56,357 nt of DNA from Amycolatopsis sp. CA-128772 (GCF_002904295.1 NZ_PPHG01000080.1:206886-263242), one strand, 5' to 3'; counted from the stretch's first letter, positions 40,853-50,053 are shown. Numbers and translations: made by a program. Notes: generated from the sequence alone by a model not told the origin.

Positions 40853-41083
40853 TCACTCGGTGGTCGGGCCGGCGGTTTCGGCCGGCGCCGGCTCGGCGGG
40901 CTCGGTCGGTGTGGCCGGCTCGGCGGCGGGCTCGGGATCGGCCGGCGCCTGGTCCGGCTCGTCGCCGGCCGGCTGCTCGTCGTCCGGAAGCACGCTGTAT
41001 CCGTGTCCGACGACGAGCGTGTTGACTTCGGCGTCGTCGTCGGTGCGGTACAGGTCACCGGCGGGAGACTTGAGCATGGGCAT
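40853..41083 (-). CDS. Small acidic Pro/Ala/Glu-rich phage protein
   Basis: ATG 41083 (AAAGGACACC upstream) gives 76 residues: a short ordered start (LKSPAGDLYRTDDDAEVNTLVVGHGYSVLPDDE) followed by a low-complexity Pro/Ala/Glu/Thr tail. Such proteins are common next to the major tail protein in actinophages. The function is unknown; the tail is probably disordered. Confidence 0.65.
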   Translation of the reverse strand: MPMLKSPAGDLYRTDDDAEVNTLVVGHGYSVLPDDEQPAGDEPDQAPADPEPAAEPATPTEPAEPAPAETAGPTTE

Positions 41084-41178
41084 GGCGGGGTGTCCTTTCG
41101 GGACGGTGGGAAGTGTTCGGGTGCGGCGCGGCGCCGGCCGGCCCCCCGGGGCAGCTCGACGCCGCGCCGCGGCTTCGG

Positions 41179-41859
41179 TCACGGCGTAACAGCCGGAAAG
41201 CCCATGTCTTCGAGCCGCGAGCGCCAACCGGGACCGCCGAAGAAATGCCGAATGGCGGTCTTCGAGACTTCGTCGTAGTTGGCCGTGAGCGTTACTTCGT
41301 ACCCGACCGGGTCGTCCCCGTCGGTCCACTTCTGGTCGCCCGTGTCCGTGACGTTGGCCTTCGGGAGCAGCTTCGCGACGTAGATCGCGTCCGCGCCGAC
41401 GCCGTCCTGAAACAGTCCCAGCACGCGGAAGTAGCGCGTCTGGGGGCGGGCCGGGCTGTCAAAGGTGATCTCACCCGTGGTCGGCGCCGGCACGGTCGTC
41501 GACAGGTCGACGCCTTCGTACAGCTCGATCGTCGAGCGCTTCGTTTCCTGCGCCGTGATCTTGAGCCCGTTCGTCTGCTTGGTGATATCGCGCCGGGTCG
41601 GCTCGACGGCGCCCCACGACGTCACGTCGGACGTGTCGACGGACCGGGACCAGGTGGCGCCGTCCCCCTTGTCGCACCAGCCGATATCGCCGTAGCCGTC
41701 GGGCAGCGGCACGAGCCCGGCGGACGCGCCGGCGGTGAGCGCGGTCGGCAGGCTCGACGCGTACGGCGCGAAGAACACCGATCCCTCAAGCGCCTTGCGA
41801 ATCAAGTCGTTCTGAAGATTCTTCAGCTCGTCATACGTGGTCGTCGTGGGCGTAGTCAC
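41179..41859 (-). CDS. Major tail protein (tail tube)
   Basis: 226 residues: KALEGSVFFAPYASSLP, GDIGWCDKGDGATWSRSVDTSDVTSWG, and the end VGYEVTLTANYDEVSKTAIRHFFGG. This is the pattern of siphovirus tail tube proteins. It lies between the tail terminator and the chaperones in the canonical order. It polymerises around the tape measure. Confidence 0.85.
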   Translation of the reverse strand: MTTPTTTTYDELKNLQNDLIRKALEGSVFFAPYASSLPTALTAGASAGLVPLPDGYGDIGWCDKGDGATWSRSVDTSDVTSWGAVEPTRRDITKQTNGLKITAQETKRSTIELYEGVDLSTTVPAPTTGEITFDSPARPQTRYFRVLGLFQDGVGADAIYVAKLLPKANVTDTGDQKWTDGDDPVGYEVTLTANYDEVSKTAIRHFFGGPGWRSRLEDMGFPAVTP

Positions 41860-41892
41860 GCGAGCCCTCCAAAATGGACGTTCGGATTTCGG

Positions 41893-42279
41893 TCAGGTGC
41901 TGCGCGGGCGGCGCCACGCGAGCCGGTAATACGCGACGACGCGACGCACGTCGGGCGCGTCGTACGGGATCTGCTGCGCCGGGGTGTCGGTCGTGGCGTT
42001 GTCGACGAGCACGCCGCCGACGACCGTCGCTCGGCTCGCGAGGATCGTTTGCCGGCACTGCTCGGCGAGGTCCCACGCTTGCGCGCGGTCGGCGCCGTAG
42101 CAGGCGACTTCGATCCGCGGAAAGTCGGTGAGCCGGTCATCGGCCCCGCCGACGCGCTGAATGCGGATCATCGGCGGCGTGAGCGGGAGCGGGGTCGACG
42201 TCACGGTGTGCGCGATGGGCGCGAGCATTGTCATGACAACCGTTTCCGCGTCGGGAAACGGTGCGAGCTTGTCGACCAC
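41893..42279 (-). CDS. Tail terminator protein
   Basis: 128 residues: VDKLAPFPDAETVVMTMLAPI at the start, RIQRVGGADDRLTDFPRIEVACYG, and AQAWDLAEQCRQTIL, the alpha/beta layout of tail terminators. It caps the growing tail tube and joins it to the head. Its order (after the HK97 gp10-like gene, before the tube) supports the call. Confidence 0.75.
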   Translation of the reverse strand: MVDKLAPFPDAETVVMTMLAPIAHTVTSTPLPLTPPMIRIQRVGGADDRLTDFPRIEVACYGADRAQAWDLAEQCRQTILASRATVVGGVLVDNATTDTPAQQIPYDAPDVRRVVAYYRLAWRRPRST

Positions 42280-42281
42280 GG

Positions 42282-42599
42282 TCAGCCGTGCTCGATCACG
42301 TCGACGGCGCGCGCGAGCAAGTGCCGGCCGGGGCGCCCGTGCGAGCCGAACTCGACGAACACCGCGTCACCCGAGTTGGCGCGTAGCTGTACCTCGGCGC
42401 GGTCGCGCCGCGGACCACCGCGCCCGACGTCGACGACGTCGACGCCGGCCCGGTAAGCGCCCGTGTCGACCGGCGCGGCGCCGCGGACGAACTGAGCGCC
42501 GAGTTGAGCTCGCGCCCGCAGCAGTGCGTGTACCTCCGGGCCGTTCGCGAGCTGGTTGATCCCCTCGACGTCCGCGCGGAACTCGATATCAGTCGCCAT
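42282..42599 (-). CDS. HK97 gp10-like head-tail/tail completion protein
   Basis: 105 residues with INQLANGPEVHALLRARAQLGAQFVRGAAPVDTGAYRAGV and EFGSHGRPGRHLLARAVD patterns (given in parts: APVDTGAYR and EFGSHGRPGRHLLARA), the hallmark of gp10-like proteins. It acts at the head-tail junction. The next start is three bases after its stop. Confidence 0.78.
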   Translation of the reverse strand: MATDIEFRADVEGINQLANGPEVHALLRARAQLGAQFVRGAAPVDTGAYRAGVDVVDVGRGGPRRDRAEVQLRANSGDAVFVEFGSHGRPGRHLLARAVDVIEHG

Positions 42600-42602
42600 T
42601 GC

Positions 42603-42920
42603 TCACCCCTTGACCCGTCGTAGGAACGCCTCAACGTGATGCGGCCGGCCGTCGAGCCCGCGCCAGAGCTGGAGATCTCCGTCAAGCTCGTACGTGTCGC
42701 CGGCGACTTCGATCCGGTCCGTCGGGCTCGCGTCGAGCAGCGGCGGGCCGTAGAGCGTCCACCGCGTCACCACCTGGTCACCGGTGTCGAGCTGCTCGAC
42801 GGTGCTGAGCGGCTGGACCACGCACCCGGCGTAGGTGGCGCGGCCCGTCTCGGTGCGGTCGCCGTAGTCGTTGGTTTCGATGTGCACGACGGTGGCCGTG
42901 AGCGTGCCGAGCGGGAACAC
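42603..42920 (-). CDS. Head-tail stopper (head closure) protein
   Basis: 105 residues, beta-rich: GTLTATVVHIETNDYGDRTE, CVVQPLSTVEQLDTGDQVVT and RIEVAGDTYELDGDLQLWR. This matches the small beta-barrel stoppers that seal the filled capsid. The canonical order (connector, stopper, gp10, terminator) supports it. Confidence 0.75.
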   Translation of the reverse strand: MFPLGTLTATVVHIETNDYGDRTETGRATYAGCVVQPLSTVEQLDTGDQVVTRWTLYGPPLLDASPTDRIEVAGDTYELDGDLQLWRGLDGRPHHVEAFLRRVKG

Positions 42921-42923
42921 GGG

Positions 42924-43478
42924 TTACCGCGCTTCCCGCAGTCGGTAGCCGTCGATAACGGCCGTCTCGGTCGTGCTGAGCCCGGTCGCGTCGACGCCGT
43001 TCGCGGCGTAGTTCACCTGGACACCGCCCACGCGGTAGCTGGTCACGGGACCCTTGCCGGCGAGCGCGACGCCGCGGGACGCGAGCGAGCACACGACGGC
43101 GACGACGTCGGCCGGCGCCTGGTCGTACCCGTGCGTCCCCTGAACGGCCACAGAGCCGAGACCGACCGGCCACGGGTGGCGCGGCCGGACCAGCACGCCC
43201 GACGCGCTGAAGGTGATCTCAGACAGGTCTACGGGCGTCCCCCGCACGATGACGGCGACGACTGAACGCAGGTACAGCGTCGGGACCGTGAGCACGGCAC
43301 CCCCGCGGCTGTCCACCGTCCACGCGGTGACGTCCTCCGTCTTCGTGATGGACCACCCGCAGTAGGACCGGACGACGGCGGTCGCGGCGGCGAGCAGGAA
43401 CGCGGCTTGCTCAGCGCTCGGCGGCTCGACGCCCAAGTACGCCGTCAGGTCGTCAGGACTTGCGAGGCCCGTCGACAC
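42924..43478 (-). CDS. Head-tail connector (gp6-like adaptor)
   Basis: From GTG 43478 the protein has 184 residues: ASPDDLTAYLGVEPPSAEQAAFLLAAATAVVRSYCGW is the characteristic helical start of connector proteins (seen in two parts), with LRSVVAVIVRGTPVDL next. Upstream in the same frame lies only an Arg/Lys-rich stretch, antisense-like in look, so 43478 is preferred; GAAGGG precedes it. It overlaps the end of the upstream gene by 26 bases. Confidence 0.75.
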   Translation of the reverse strand: MSTGLASPDDLTAYLGVEPPSAEQAAFLLAAATAVVRSYCGWSITKTEDVTAWTVDSRGGAVLTVPTLYLRSVVAVIVRGTPVDLSEITFSASGVLVRPRHPWPVGLGSVAVQGTHGYDQAPADVVAVVCSLASRGVALAGKGPVTSYRVGGVQVNYAANGVDATGLSTTETAVIDGYRLREAR

Positions 43479-43797
43479 GAGCGCCCTTCGTCTCCGCCGG
43501 CGAGTTGGCCGGCGCCGGCTTGCCCGCGCTCGAGTTTTTTTCCGCGGGCTGGACAACCTTCGACTCGGCTTCGCTGAGCCACCCGACGGACGACGTGAAC
43601 GGCTCGCCGGGCGGTTCCTGCCGGATGGTGACGTCTTCGCTCAGGTGGCTCGCGGTGTGTTCGACGGGCTCGGCGTGAGAGAACTCGACGGCCCCCGTCG
43701 ACTCGGGCCGGCCGATCGCGGCCGTGGTCTCGACGTCGCCGGCCGGCGTCTCGACGGCGCCCGTCGAGCGCACGCGCTTCGGGGTGTTTCGGGACAT
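43453..43797 (-). CDS. Hypothetical phage protein between capsid and connector
   Basis: 114 residues of low-complexity, Glu/Thr/Pro/Ser-rich sequence with TGAVE twice near the start. It is probably mostly disordered. Near its end an A7 run forms A-AAA-AAC in frame, a strong -1 slippery heptamer in other bacteria. The role is unknown; some phages place scaffold or head-completion factors here. Confidence 0.6.
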   Translation of the reverse strand: MSRNTPKRVRSTGAVETPAGDVETTAAIGRPESTGAVEFSHAEPVEHTASHLSEDVTIRQEPPGEPFTSSVGWLSEAESKVVQPAEKNSSAGKPAPANSPAETKGARVDGPRKS

Positions 43798-43874
43798 GGT
43801 GTGTGCCTCTCCGGGGTGGACGCCCCGCCCGCGAGGGATGGGGGGGTGGGGCGGGGCGTCCGGATCGGTTGGGA

Positions 43875-45125
43875 TCAGAGCCCGGCGACGAGCCCGAACG
43901 CTCCCGGGCGGTAGACCGCGAGCCCGAGCCGACGCTCAGCGCGAATCGCAGTCTTGTTCCGCTGGAAGTAGTCCGCGTGACTGTTGCTCGCCTCGACGGT
44001 GATCCCGCCCTTGGCGAACATCTGCGCGCCCTGCGCGAACGCGCCCACGAGCGCCTTGCCCGACGCGATCGCGGCCGTCTGCACAACCCGCTTGCCCCAA
44101 AGGGTTTCGGGCTGAACACCCATGAACGGGCCGTTCGCGTAGTACGCACCCTGCTCGTTCTTGCTCAGAACGATTTCCTGCCACGCGGTCGGGCTGATGA
44201 CGATCCCGTCCGGCTCCATGAACGCGTTCTGACGAATCGCCGTGATCTGGCGATAGACGGTGTCCATGTTGTTGTCGCCGGCGGCGCTCGGCGCGGTGCC
44301 CTTGGTGACGGTCGCCGCGAGACCCGGCCGGTTCAGGAGACCGACCATGTTCGCGCCGGTGCCGTCGCCGCTGAGAAGCTGAGCTTCCGCGGCCTGGCGA
44401 ACGAAAAGCTGGAGACGAGCGTCCAGGTAGGACCGAATCTGAGTCCAGTCCTCAAGCATCTCGTCAGTGACCGGGAGGAACGTCGCAACCTTGTGCAGCG
44501 TCTCGTCAACGGTCGTGAAGCTCAGCGCGGACTCGGGCTTGAGATCACCTTCGGCGACCGCGGCGGCGGCGTTGGTGACCGCTTCCTCAACGAGGTAGCG
44601 GATAAGCGGCGACGACGTCGCGCCCTTCGGCAGGAGGTCCTCAAGGAACAGCGGCCGAAAGCGAATGTCCACAATGCCCGGAAGCACGTTGGGCGGGGTG
44701 GTCACCAGGTCGTAGCCACCGCCCGGGGTTCCGGCGGTGCCCTCGGTGAGGGTCGTCTTAAGCTCGACGTCACCGGAAGTCCAGCGACCGCCCTTGAGAC
44801 CCTGCTCAACCAGGTTCTTGTACCCCAACGACTTGACGAACTGTTCGCCGAGCGTGTGATAGCCGCCCCGGTTCTTCTTCTCGTCGTCGCCTTCGCCGCC
44901 GGCGTCGTTGTCGCCCTTGCGGCCGGCGGCCTTGAAAATCTCGGACTTGCGACGGTCGACCGCTTCCTTGGAAGCGACTTCGTCCTGTGCGGCCTTGAGA
45001 TCCGGCTCGAACACGTCGAGCTGCTTGATCTTCTCGGCGTCGCTGAGCTTGGAATCCTCAACGACGACAAGCATCTTCGCCGCAAGCTCGCGCACCTTCT
45101 CGCGCGACTCGGCAAGCGTAGGCAT
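43875..45125 (-). CDS. HK97-family major capsid protein
   Basis: 416 residues from ATG 45125 (GGAGG upstream). The N-terminal about 100 residues are a helical delta domain (LAESREKVRELAAKMLVVVEDS) that the protease removes, ending near DDEKKNRGGYHTLGE. The HK97 fold follows: GGYDLVTTPPNVLPGIVDI, PVTDEMLEDWTQIRSYLDAR, ISPTAWQEIVLSK, and the C-terminal YFQRNKTAIRAERRLGLAVYRPGAF. Built-in delta domain means no separate scaffold is needed. Confidence 0.95.
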   Translation of the reverse strand: MPTLAESREKVRELAAKMLVVVEDSKLSDAEKIKQLDVFEPDLKAAQDEVASKEAVDRRKSEIFKAAGRKGDNDAGGEGDDEKKNRGGYHTLGEQFVKSLGYKNLVEQGLKGGRWTSGDVELKTTLTEGTAGTPGGGYDLVTTPPNVLPGIVDIRFRPLFLEDLLPKGATSSPLIRYLVEEAVTNAAAAVAEGDLKPESALSFTTVDETLHKVATFLPVTDEMLEDWTQIRSYLDARLQLFVRQAAEAQLLSGDGTGANMVGLLNRPGLAATVTKGTAPSAAGDNNMDTVYRQITAIRQNAFMEPDGIVISPTAWQEIVLSKNEQGAYYANGPFMGVQPETLWGKRVVQTAAIASGKALVGAFAQGAQMFAKGGITVEASNSHADYFQRNKTAIRAERRLGLAVYRPGAFGLVAGL

Positions 45126-45127
45126 GA

Positions 45128-45985
45128 TCAATCCTCCGTAGCGGTGATAGCGGACACTGCCCGGATGCGACGAGCGCGCAACGCAAGCGCGGCACGGTCG
45201 GCGGCGGCGTCGTCGGCGGTTTCCTCGGCGGCCTGTTCGGCGGCGGATTCCTCGGCGGACTCACCCGCGGCGGACGATTCGGTGTCGTCCGGGTCAATAA
45301 GCCCAAGCTCGGCGAGCGCAGCGCGCACGGGCTCGGGAAGCGTGGTCGGGTCGACGTCGCCCAGTCGCGACGCGACGTCTTCGGACAGGTGGTCAGCGGC
45401 CGTCTTGACCAGGCGCACGGCCTTGCCGTCGCCGCAGCTCGCGCCGAGCTTGCCGGCGTGATCGTGAATCGCCTGGATCGTCTCGGCGTCGGCGGCGGAG
45501 TTGCGCCGGCCAGCCTTGCCGGCGAGAGCCTTGCTCGACAGGACCAGCGCCGCCGGATTGGCCGGCACCGCGACGAACGCGCCATTGAGCAGCTCGCGCC
45601 GAACCTTGGCAGTCCCCTTCGCATCCTTTTCGGACTTGCGCAGAAACGCGACGGACGTCGTCCGAATATGCCGTTCGTTGACGAGTGCGCGTGTGTTCTG
45701 GCCCAGCTCGGTCGACGCGTACGTGCCCGAGACCCGCAGGTTGCCGTCATCATCGATGGACGGCCGGCCGGAACCGACGGTGCTCGCGACGCTCATCCCG
45801 TGGTCAATGTCGAACGTGATGTGCTCGGGCAGCGGGGTTTCCCACTCGTCCGGTTTGATCGTCTCGCCGTCGCGATCCTTGACCGGCGCGGACAGGATCA
45901 CGTCGAACGTCCCGTGTGGACTCTCTTCGTCGTCGTCGCCGGGCTCGATCGCGGCGACCGCGTCCTTAAGGATCACGTCGGGCAT
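45128..45985 (-). CDS. HK97-family prohead protease
   Basis: 285 residues: GTFDVILSAPVKDRDGE, the catalytic His region ITFDIDHGMS (about 58-65), and the Ser region HIRTTSVAFL (about 110). After about residue 160 comes a long acidic, Ala/Glu-rich tail that may guide it to the capsid. It cleaves the capsid delta domain during maturation. It sits between portal and capsid genes as usual. Confidence 0.88.
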   Translation of the reverse strand: MPDVILKDAVAAIEPGDDDEESPHGTFDVILSAPVKDRDGETIKPDEWETPLPEHITFDIDHGMSVASTVGSGRPSIDDDGNLRVSGTYASTELGQNTRALVNERHIRTTSVAFLRKSEKDAKGTAKVRRELLNGAFVAVPANPAALVLSSKALAGKAGRRNSAADAETIQAIHDHAGKLGASCGDGKAVRLVKTAADHLSEDVASRLGDVDPTTLPEPVRAALAELGLIDPDDTESSAAGESAEESAAEQAAEETADDAAADRAALALRARRIRAVSAITATED

Positions 45986-45988
45986 GGG

Positions 45989-48019
45989 TCACTCTCCGGT
46001 GAACGTGAGGTAGCAGTTGCATCCGGCGCACTCGTCGGCGCCGCCGGCCGGGTCGCCGGGGCCGGTCATTCCGTTGGAGAACCGGGCTCCCATCCGCGCC
46101 GTCTCGCCGTCCATCGCTTCGTGAGACACGCGGGGGTGCCGGCCGGCGTGCCACGTTTTCGTGTGGGCGCCGGCCCACGCGGCGGCTTCGTGTTCGGCCA
46201 TGCCGCCGACGACGGTCACCCGGGTTGCGGCGAGCTGCTCGGCGCGGCCGTCGAGCCCGCCGAAGTAGTCGCGGGCGGCGCCGGCCGGGTCGGACGCATC
46301 GGTGAGCGCTCGGGCTAGCTCGCGCTCGGTTACGTCCGTGACGCCGCGGGCGGCTACCTTCGCGCCGGCCGCGATCCACGCGGCGAGCGTGGCCGGGTCG
46401 TAGTCGTCGGCGCCGAGCTGCTGCGCGACGGCGGCGCCGAGCATCCGCGCCGTAGCGTCGCCGAGCGTGCCGAACAGGGTTGCCAGCTCGCCGGCCCAGT
46501 AGGCGGCGTCCAGGCCGCTCGCGTCCTTCGTGGCTAGAGCGGCCTGTACGGCGGTGCCCTGCCGGCCGAAGTACTCGGAGATGGCGGCGCGGTGTTCGTC
46601 CGCGAGCCGGGACCTGAGCGCGTCGCGCTGTCCCTTGACGCGCCCGAGACGGCCGGCCAGCGACCGGAGGTCGTACGCGCGGGTCTGGCCGGCCCCGTCG
46701 TCCGCCTGGCCCTCCCCGGCCGGGAGCGCCGGCGGCCGGCGAGTCGGAGCCGGCCGCGGGAGCGCGTTGCCCTGGTCGTCGACGCCGGGCGGCGTCGCGT
46801 TCGAGCCGAGCGGCACGAGCGCGGCGTTGCCGAAAAGCTGCGCCGCTTCGGGGCCGGCCGGGTTCAGGTTGAACAACGGCCGGGCTTCGGCCGGCATCAT
46901 GACGCCCGAGCTGATCAGCTCGCGCACGGCAGTCGAGCGCGTCTCGAAATCGCCGCGCAGCACTTCGTCAAGGTCGAACTTCGCGACCGTCTTCCCGGAC
47001 CGGTCAAAGTCCGGGACCAGGTGGTGAGCAACGGCCGACTCGAACATGTTGAGCCGGGGCGCCATCGTGTCGCGGTACATGCTGCGCATCTGCTCGGTGA
47101 CGTTCGAGTACGTCGCCCGGTCGAGAATGTGCACCACGGGCGGCGGAACGTCGTACGCGGCGCACACTTCCTCGCGGTTGAGCTTGCGCGTCTCGACGTA
47201 CTGCATCTCTTCGGCGGAGAGCTGGAGCACGTGAGGGGTCAACCCCTCTTCGAGAATCGCTGTGCCGCCCATGAGGTCGGCGCCCGTGTGGTTGCTGTCC
47301 CATGTGGCCTGTAGCCGGTCCTGCGCCGGCTTCGACAGGGTCGCCGGGTGCGTGAGCGCGATGGACGGTCGCGCCCCGCGCCGCCAGAACGACGCTGTCG
47401 CGCGGCGGGCGGCGTCTTCGCTGTAGAGCGTCTCGCGGAGTCCCTCCAAAGTGGAGAGTCCGCGCACGAGCGTGTCCGGGTTGTACGCCGTGAACGGCAC
47501 CACGTCCGCGGCTGGGATCGGCGGGAGCAGCGACACGTCACGTACGCCGGCGCTGTAGAAGTAGACCAGCTCTCCCAGCTCATCGCGTCGGATGATCACG
47601 TTCGCCGGGTGCATCGGCTGTAGTTCGCGCACCCGCCCGCGGTCGTCACGCAGCTTGAGCCAATACGCCTCTCCGTACACGTCGTACGTCGCCGACGTCC
47701 ACAGCCACAGACGGAACGCGTCGAGCTGGTCGTTGGGACGCGCGAGCAGCGACACGAGCGGATCGTTGTCGGCAAGCTGCTCGGTGCCGGCATCGGTGAT
47801 CGCGTACGCGCGGTACGGGAGCCGGGCCGTGCCGAACGCGAGCTTCCGCACGAGAACGCCGATCCACAGTTGCCGGCGGTACAGCTCGCCGTACGCCGCG
47901 AACTGGTTGAGCAGCGACAGGCCATCCGTCGCGTAGTAGCTCGCGTCCGCGAAGATCGGCGTAACGTCGGCGAGCCCCTGCACACGTGCCGGCACCGGTG
48001 ATCCGTTCGACAGGAACAC
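45989..48019 (-). CDS. Portal protein fused to a MuF-like head morphogenesis domain
   Basis: 676 residues. The first about 400 are an HK97-type portal (YYATDGLSLLNQFAAYGELYRRQ, TYDVYGEAYWLKL, REEVCAAYDVPPPVVHIL, RSMYRDTMAPRLNMFE). After a Pro-rich linker (about 410-450) a helical region leads to a MuF-like end: TWHAGRHPRVSHEAMDG, then GPGDPAGGADECAGCNCYL. In most phages these are two genes. The portal is the DNA entry ring; MuF proteins are packaged inside the head. GTG 48019 follows GGGAGGGTG. Confidence 0.88.
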   Translation of the reverse strand: MFLSNGSPVPARVQGLADVTPIFADASYYATDGLSLLNQFAAYGELYRRQLWIGVLVRKLAFGTARLPYRAYAITDAGTEQLADNDPLVSLLARPNDQLDAFRLWLWTSATYDVYGEAYWLKLRDDRGRVRELQPMHPANVIIRRDELGELVYFYSAGVRDVSLLPPIPAADVVPFTAYNPDTLVRGLSTLEGLRETLYSEDAARRATASFWRRGARPSIALTHPATLSKPAQDRLQATWDSNHTGADLMGGTAILEEGLTPHVLQLSAEEMQYVETRKLNREEVCAAYDVPPPVVHILDRATYSNVTEQMRSMYRDTMAPRLNMFESAVAHHLVPDFDRSGKTVAKFDLDEVLRGDFETRSTAVRELISSGVMMPAEARPLFNLNPAGPEAAQLFGNAALVPLGSNATPPGVDDQGNALPRPAPTRRPPALPAGEGQADDGAGQTRAYDLRSLAGRLGRVKGQRDALRSRLADEHRAAISEYFGRQGTAVQAALATKDASGLDAAYWAGELATLFGTLGDATARMLGAAVAQQLGADDYDPATLAAWIAAGAKVAARGVTDVTERELARALTDASDPAGAARDYFGGLDGRAEQLAATRVTVVGGMAEHEAAAWAGAHTKTWHAGRHPRVSHEAMDGETARMGARFSNGMTGPGDPAGGADECAGCNCYLTFTGE

Positions 48020-48022
48020 GAA

Positions 48023-48265
48023 TCACCCTCCCCGGGTCTCATGTGGACGCTGTAGGTACAGCACGTGCGCGCGCGGGAGGTACACCCAGCCGTCAAGCGG
48101 CGTGCGGGTCCCTCGGTCGTTCACCGCGGCGGCGTCGGCGAGCACGATCGTGCGGTCGTCGACGTCGAACAACACGCCTTCGACCGTCTCGCCGTTCGTT
48201 GTCGTGACTGCGAACCGGTCGCGCAGCGCGAACCGGAGCAGCCGGTCACGCTCCCTGCGGAACAC
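48023..48265 (-). CDS. Small Sm/Hfq-like-looking protein between terminase and portal
   Basis: 80 residues: a helical start (RRERDRLLRFALRD) and a five-strand-like beta part (FAVTTTNGETVEGVLFDVDD, RTIVLADAAAV, WVYLPRAHVLYLQRP). The strand order resembles Sm-like folds. GTG 48265 follows the terminase stop without a gap. Similar small genes occur here in actinophages; the role is unknown. Confidence 0.55.
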   Translation of the reverse strand: MFRRERDRLLRFALRDRFAVTTTNGETVEGVLFDVDDRTIVLADAAAVNDRGTRTPLDGWVYLPRAHVLYLQRPHETRGG

Positions 48266-50053
48266 TTAGCCACCCAAGATCATCAGGTCGTCGTCTTCGT
48301 ACTTGCTTCGCGCCGGCCCCGTCGACGCCATCGCGCGTGCGAGGGCGTTGATCGCAGCTGCCACGGCGTCGATCTTGTCGCCGGACTTTCCCTTGTCCGG
48401 CTTGACATTTCCGGCCGGGTCCATCGCAACCGCGACGTTGTCGACCTGCCAGCGCACCGCGGCGTTGCCGCCGTGGCGGAACACCGGACGTTCTGGCGTG
48501 CCCTCAAGTAGCAGCCGCTGTAGTTCCTTTGTGGGCGCGGAAAGCGACGCGTAGCCCTGTCGCATTTGGACCATCGGGGCGCCGTCCGAAACCAGGTCGT
48601 TGACCAGCTGCGTAGCGTTCCACGGGTCGTACGCGATTTCCTGAACGTCGTATGCGTCCAGGTCCCGCGCGATCGCGTCGCGCACGTAGCCGTAGTCCGC
48701 GACGTTGCCCGGCGTCGCCGTGATCAGCCCCTGCCGGACCCACGCCGACGCGGAACCCGCGGTGCGCTTGTCGAGCTTCGGGATGTTCTCTTCGGGCGTC
48801 CACAAGCGCCACACGGCGTCATAGCCGCCGTCGTCGTCCGGGAACAGCCAACACAGCGCGAGCAAGTCGGACGTAGACGCGAGGTCGAGCCCGCCGAACG
48901 CGCGCCGGCCGCGGAGCTTGCTCGTGTCCACAAGGGACGCGTTCGCGTCCCAATCGGCCATTTCGTAGTAGCGGGTCTCTTGCTTCGTCCGCCGGCCTAG
49001 GTGCAGCCGGAGGAAATTCGCGAGATCGGCCGGCGACGCCTTCGCCTGTAGCGCGGCCTGCGCGAGAGACTCGCGCGTCGGCGACACCCCGAACCCCGGA
49101 TTCGCCTTGCGCCACGTGCTTTCCGCGAACGGGTCGTCATCCTCATCGCACGCCCACACCACGCCGTACAGACCCGGGTCGGCGAGCGCGCGCCGCGCGA
49201 CTTGCTCGACGTACTCGCGCCGGCGGGCGTAGATCGTCGTACGCCGGCCGTCGTCCGCCGTCGTGATGATCACCGTCAGCGGCTGCGTCCGCGAGCCTGT
49301 ACCGGTCTCGACGGCTTCGACCAGCTCGGCCGTCTTGTGTACGTGAAGCTCATCGATGATCGCGCCGTGCACGTTTGCGCCGTGCAAGAGATCGGCCACC
49401 TTGGACACGACCGCGAAGTACGAGCCCGACGGCTTGTGCACGATCCGGCTCGCGAGCGTCTTGACGTACGGGCTCAGCGCCGGCGAGCGCTCGGCGATTT
49501 GCTTGACCGGGTCGAAACAGTAGCGAGCCTGATCGCGTCCGCTCGCCACGGCGTAGACCTGCGCGCCGGCCTCACGGTCCGCGCACGTGAGGTACGTCGC
49601 GATCCCGCCGGCCGTGGTCGTCTTGCCGTTCTTCCGCGGGATATCGACGTACACGCGCCGGATGACGCGTACCCAATCGCCGGCGTCGTTCTGGTGCACC
49701 CAACCGAAAACCGGCGCGAGCACGTACGCGACTTGCCACGCGTCCGGCTTGAGCGGGTTGCCCGCCCACTTGCCTTGCGTGTGGCGCAGCCGGCCGAACA
49801 CCGCGAGCACCCGGTCAACGCGCGCCGGGTCGAACCGGGCGCCGGGCTGCTCGTCGGGCTCGGGCGTCTTGAGCTTCGGCGGACAGTCGGGCCACGGGAT
49901 CCCGCGCGACGTCAGGTAGTACGCGACTTCGCGGGACAGCAGTAGCCGGCGACGACGCTTGTCGTCCGCGGCGGACAGCTCGACGCCGTCGGCCGGCGCA
50001 GCCTGCCGAGCACGGCTAGCCCGTGCCGGCGAACGGGTTTTCTTCCGAGCCAT
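48266..50053 (-). CDS. terL: Terminase large subunit
   Basis: 595 residues with an ATPase (Walker A IPRKNGKTT about 137-145; Walker B IIDELH about 233) and a C-terminal RNase H-like nuclease (FGGLDLASTSDL about 384; PDKGKSGDKIDAVAA about 560). It cuts concatemeric DNA and pumps it into the head. Its start overlaps the end of the small subunit gene by 38 bases. Confidence 0.94.
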   Translation of the reverse strand: MARKKTRSPARASRARQAAPADGVELSAADDKRRRRLLLSREVAYYLTSRGIPWPDCPPKLKTPEPDEQPGARFDPARVDRVLAVFGRLRHTQGKWAGNPLKPDAWQVAYVLAPVFGWVHQNDAGDWVRVIRRVYVDIPRKNGKTTTAGGIATYLTCADREAGAQVYAVASGRDQARYCFDPVKQIAERSPALSPYVKTLASRIVHKPSGSYFAVVSKVADLLHGANVHGAIIDELHVHKTAELVEAVETGTGSRTQPLTVIITTADDGRRTTIYARRREYVEQVARRALADPGLYGVVWACDEDDDPFAESTWRKANPGFGVSPTRESLAQAALQAKASPADLANFLRLHLGRRTKQETRYYEMADWDANASLVDTSKLRGRRAFGGLDLASTSDLLALCWLFPDDDGGYDAVWRLWTPEENIPKLDKRTAGSASAWVRQGLITATPGNVADYGYVRDAIARDLDAYDVQEIAYDPWNATQLVNDLVSDGAPMVQMRQGYASLSAPTKELQRLLLEGTPERPVFRHGGNAAVRWQVDNVAVAMDPAGNVKPDKGKSGDKIDAVAAAINALARAMASTGPARSKYEDDDLMILGG

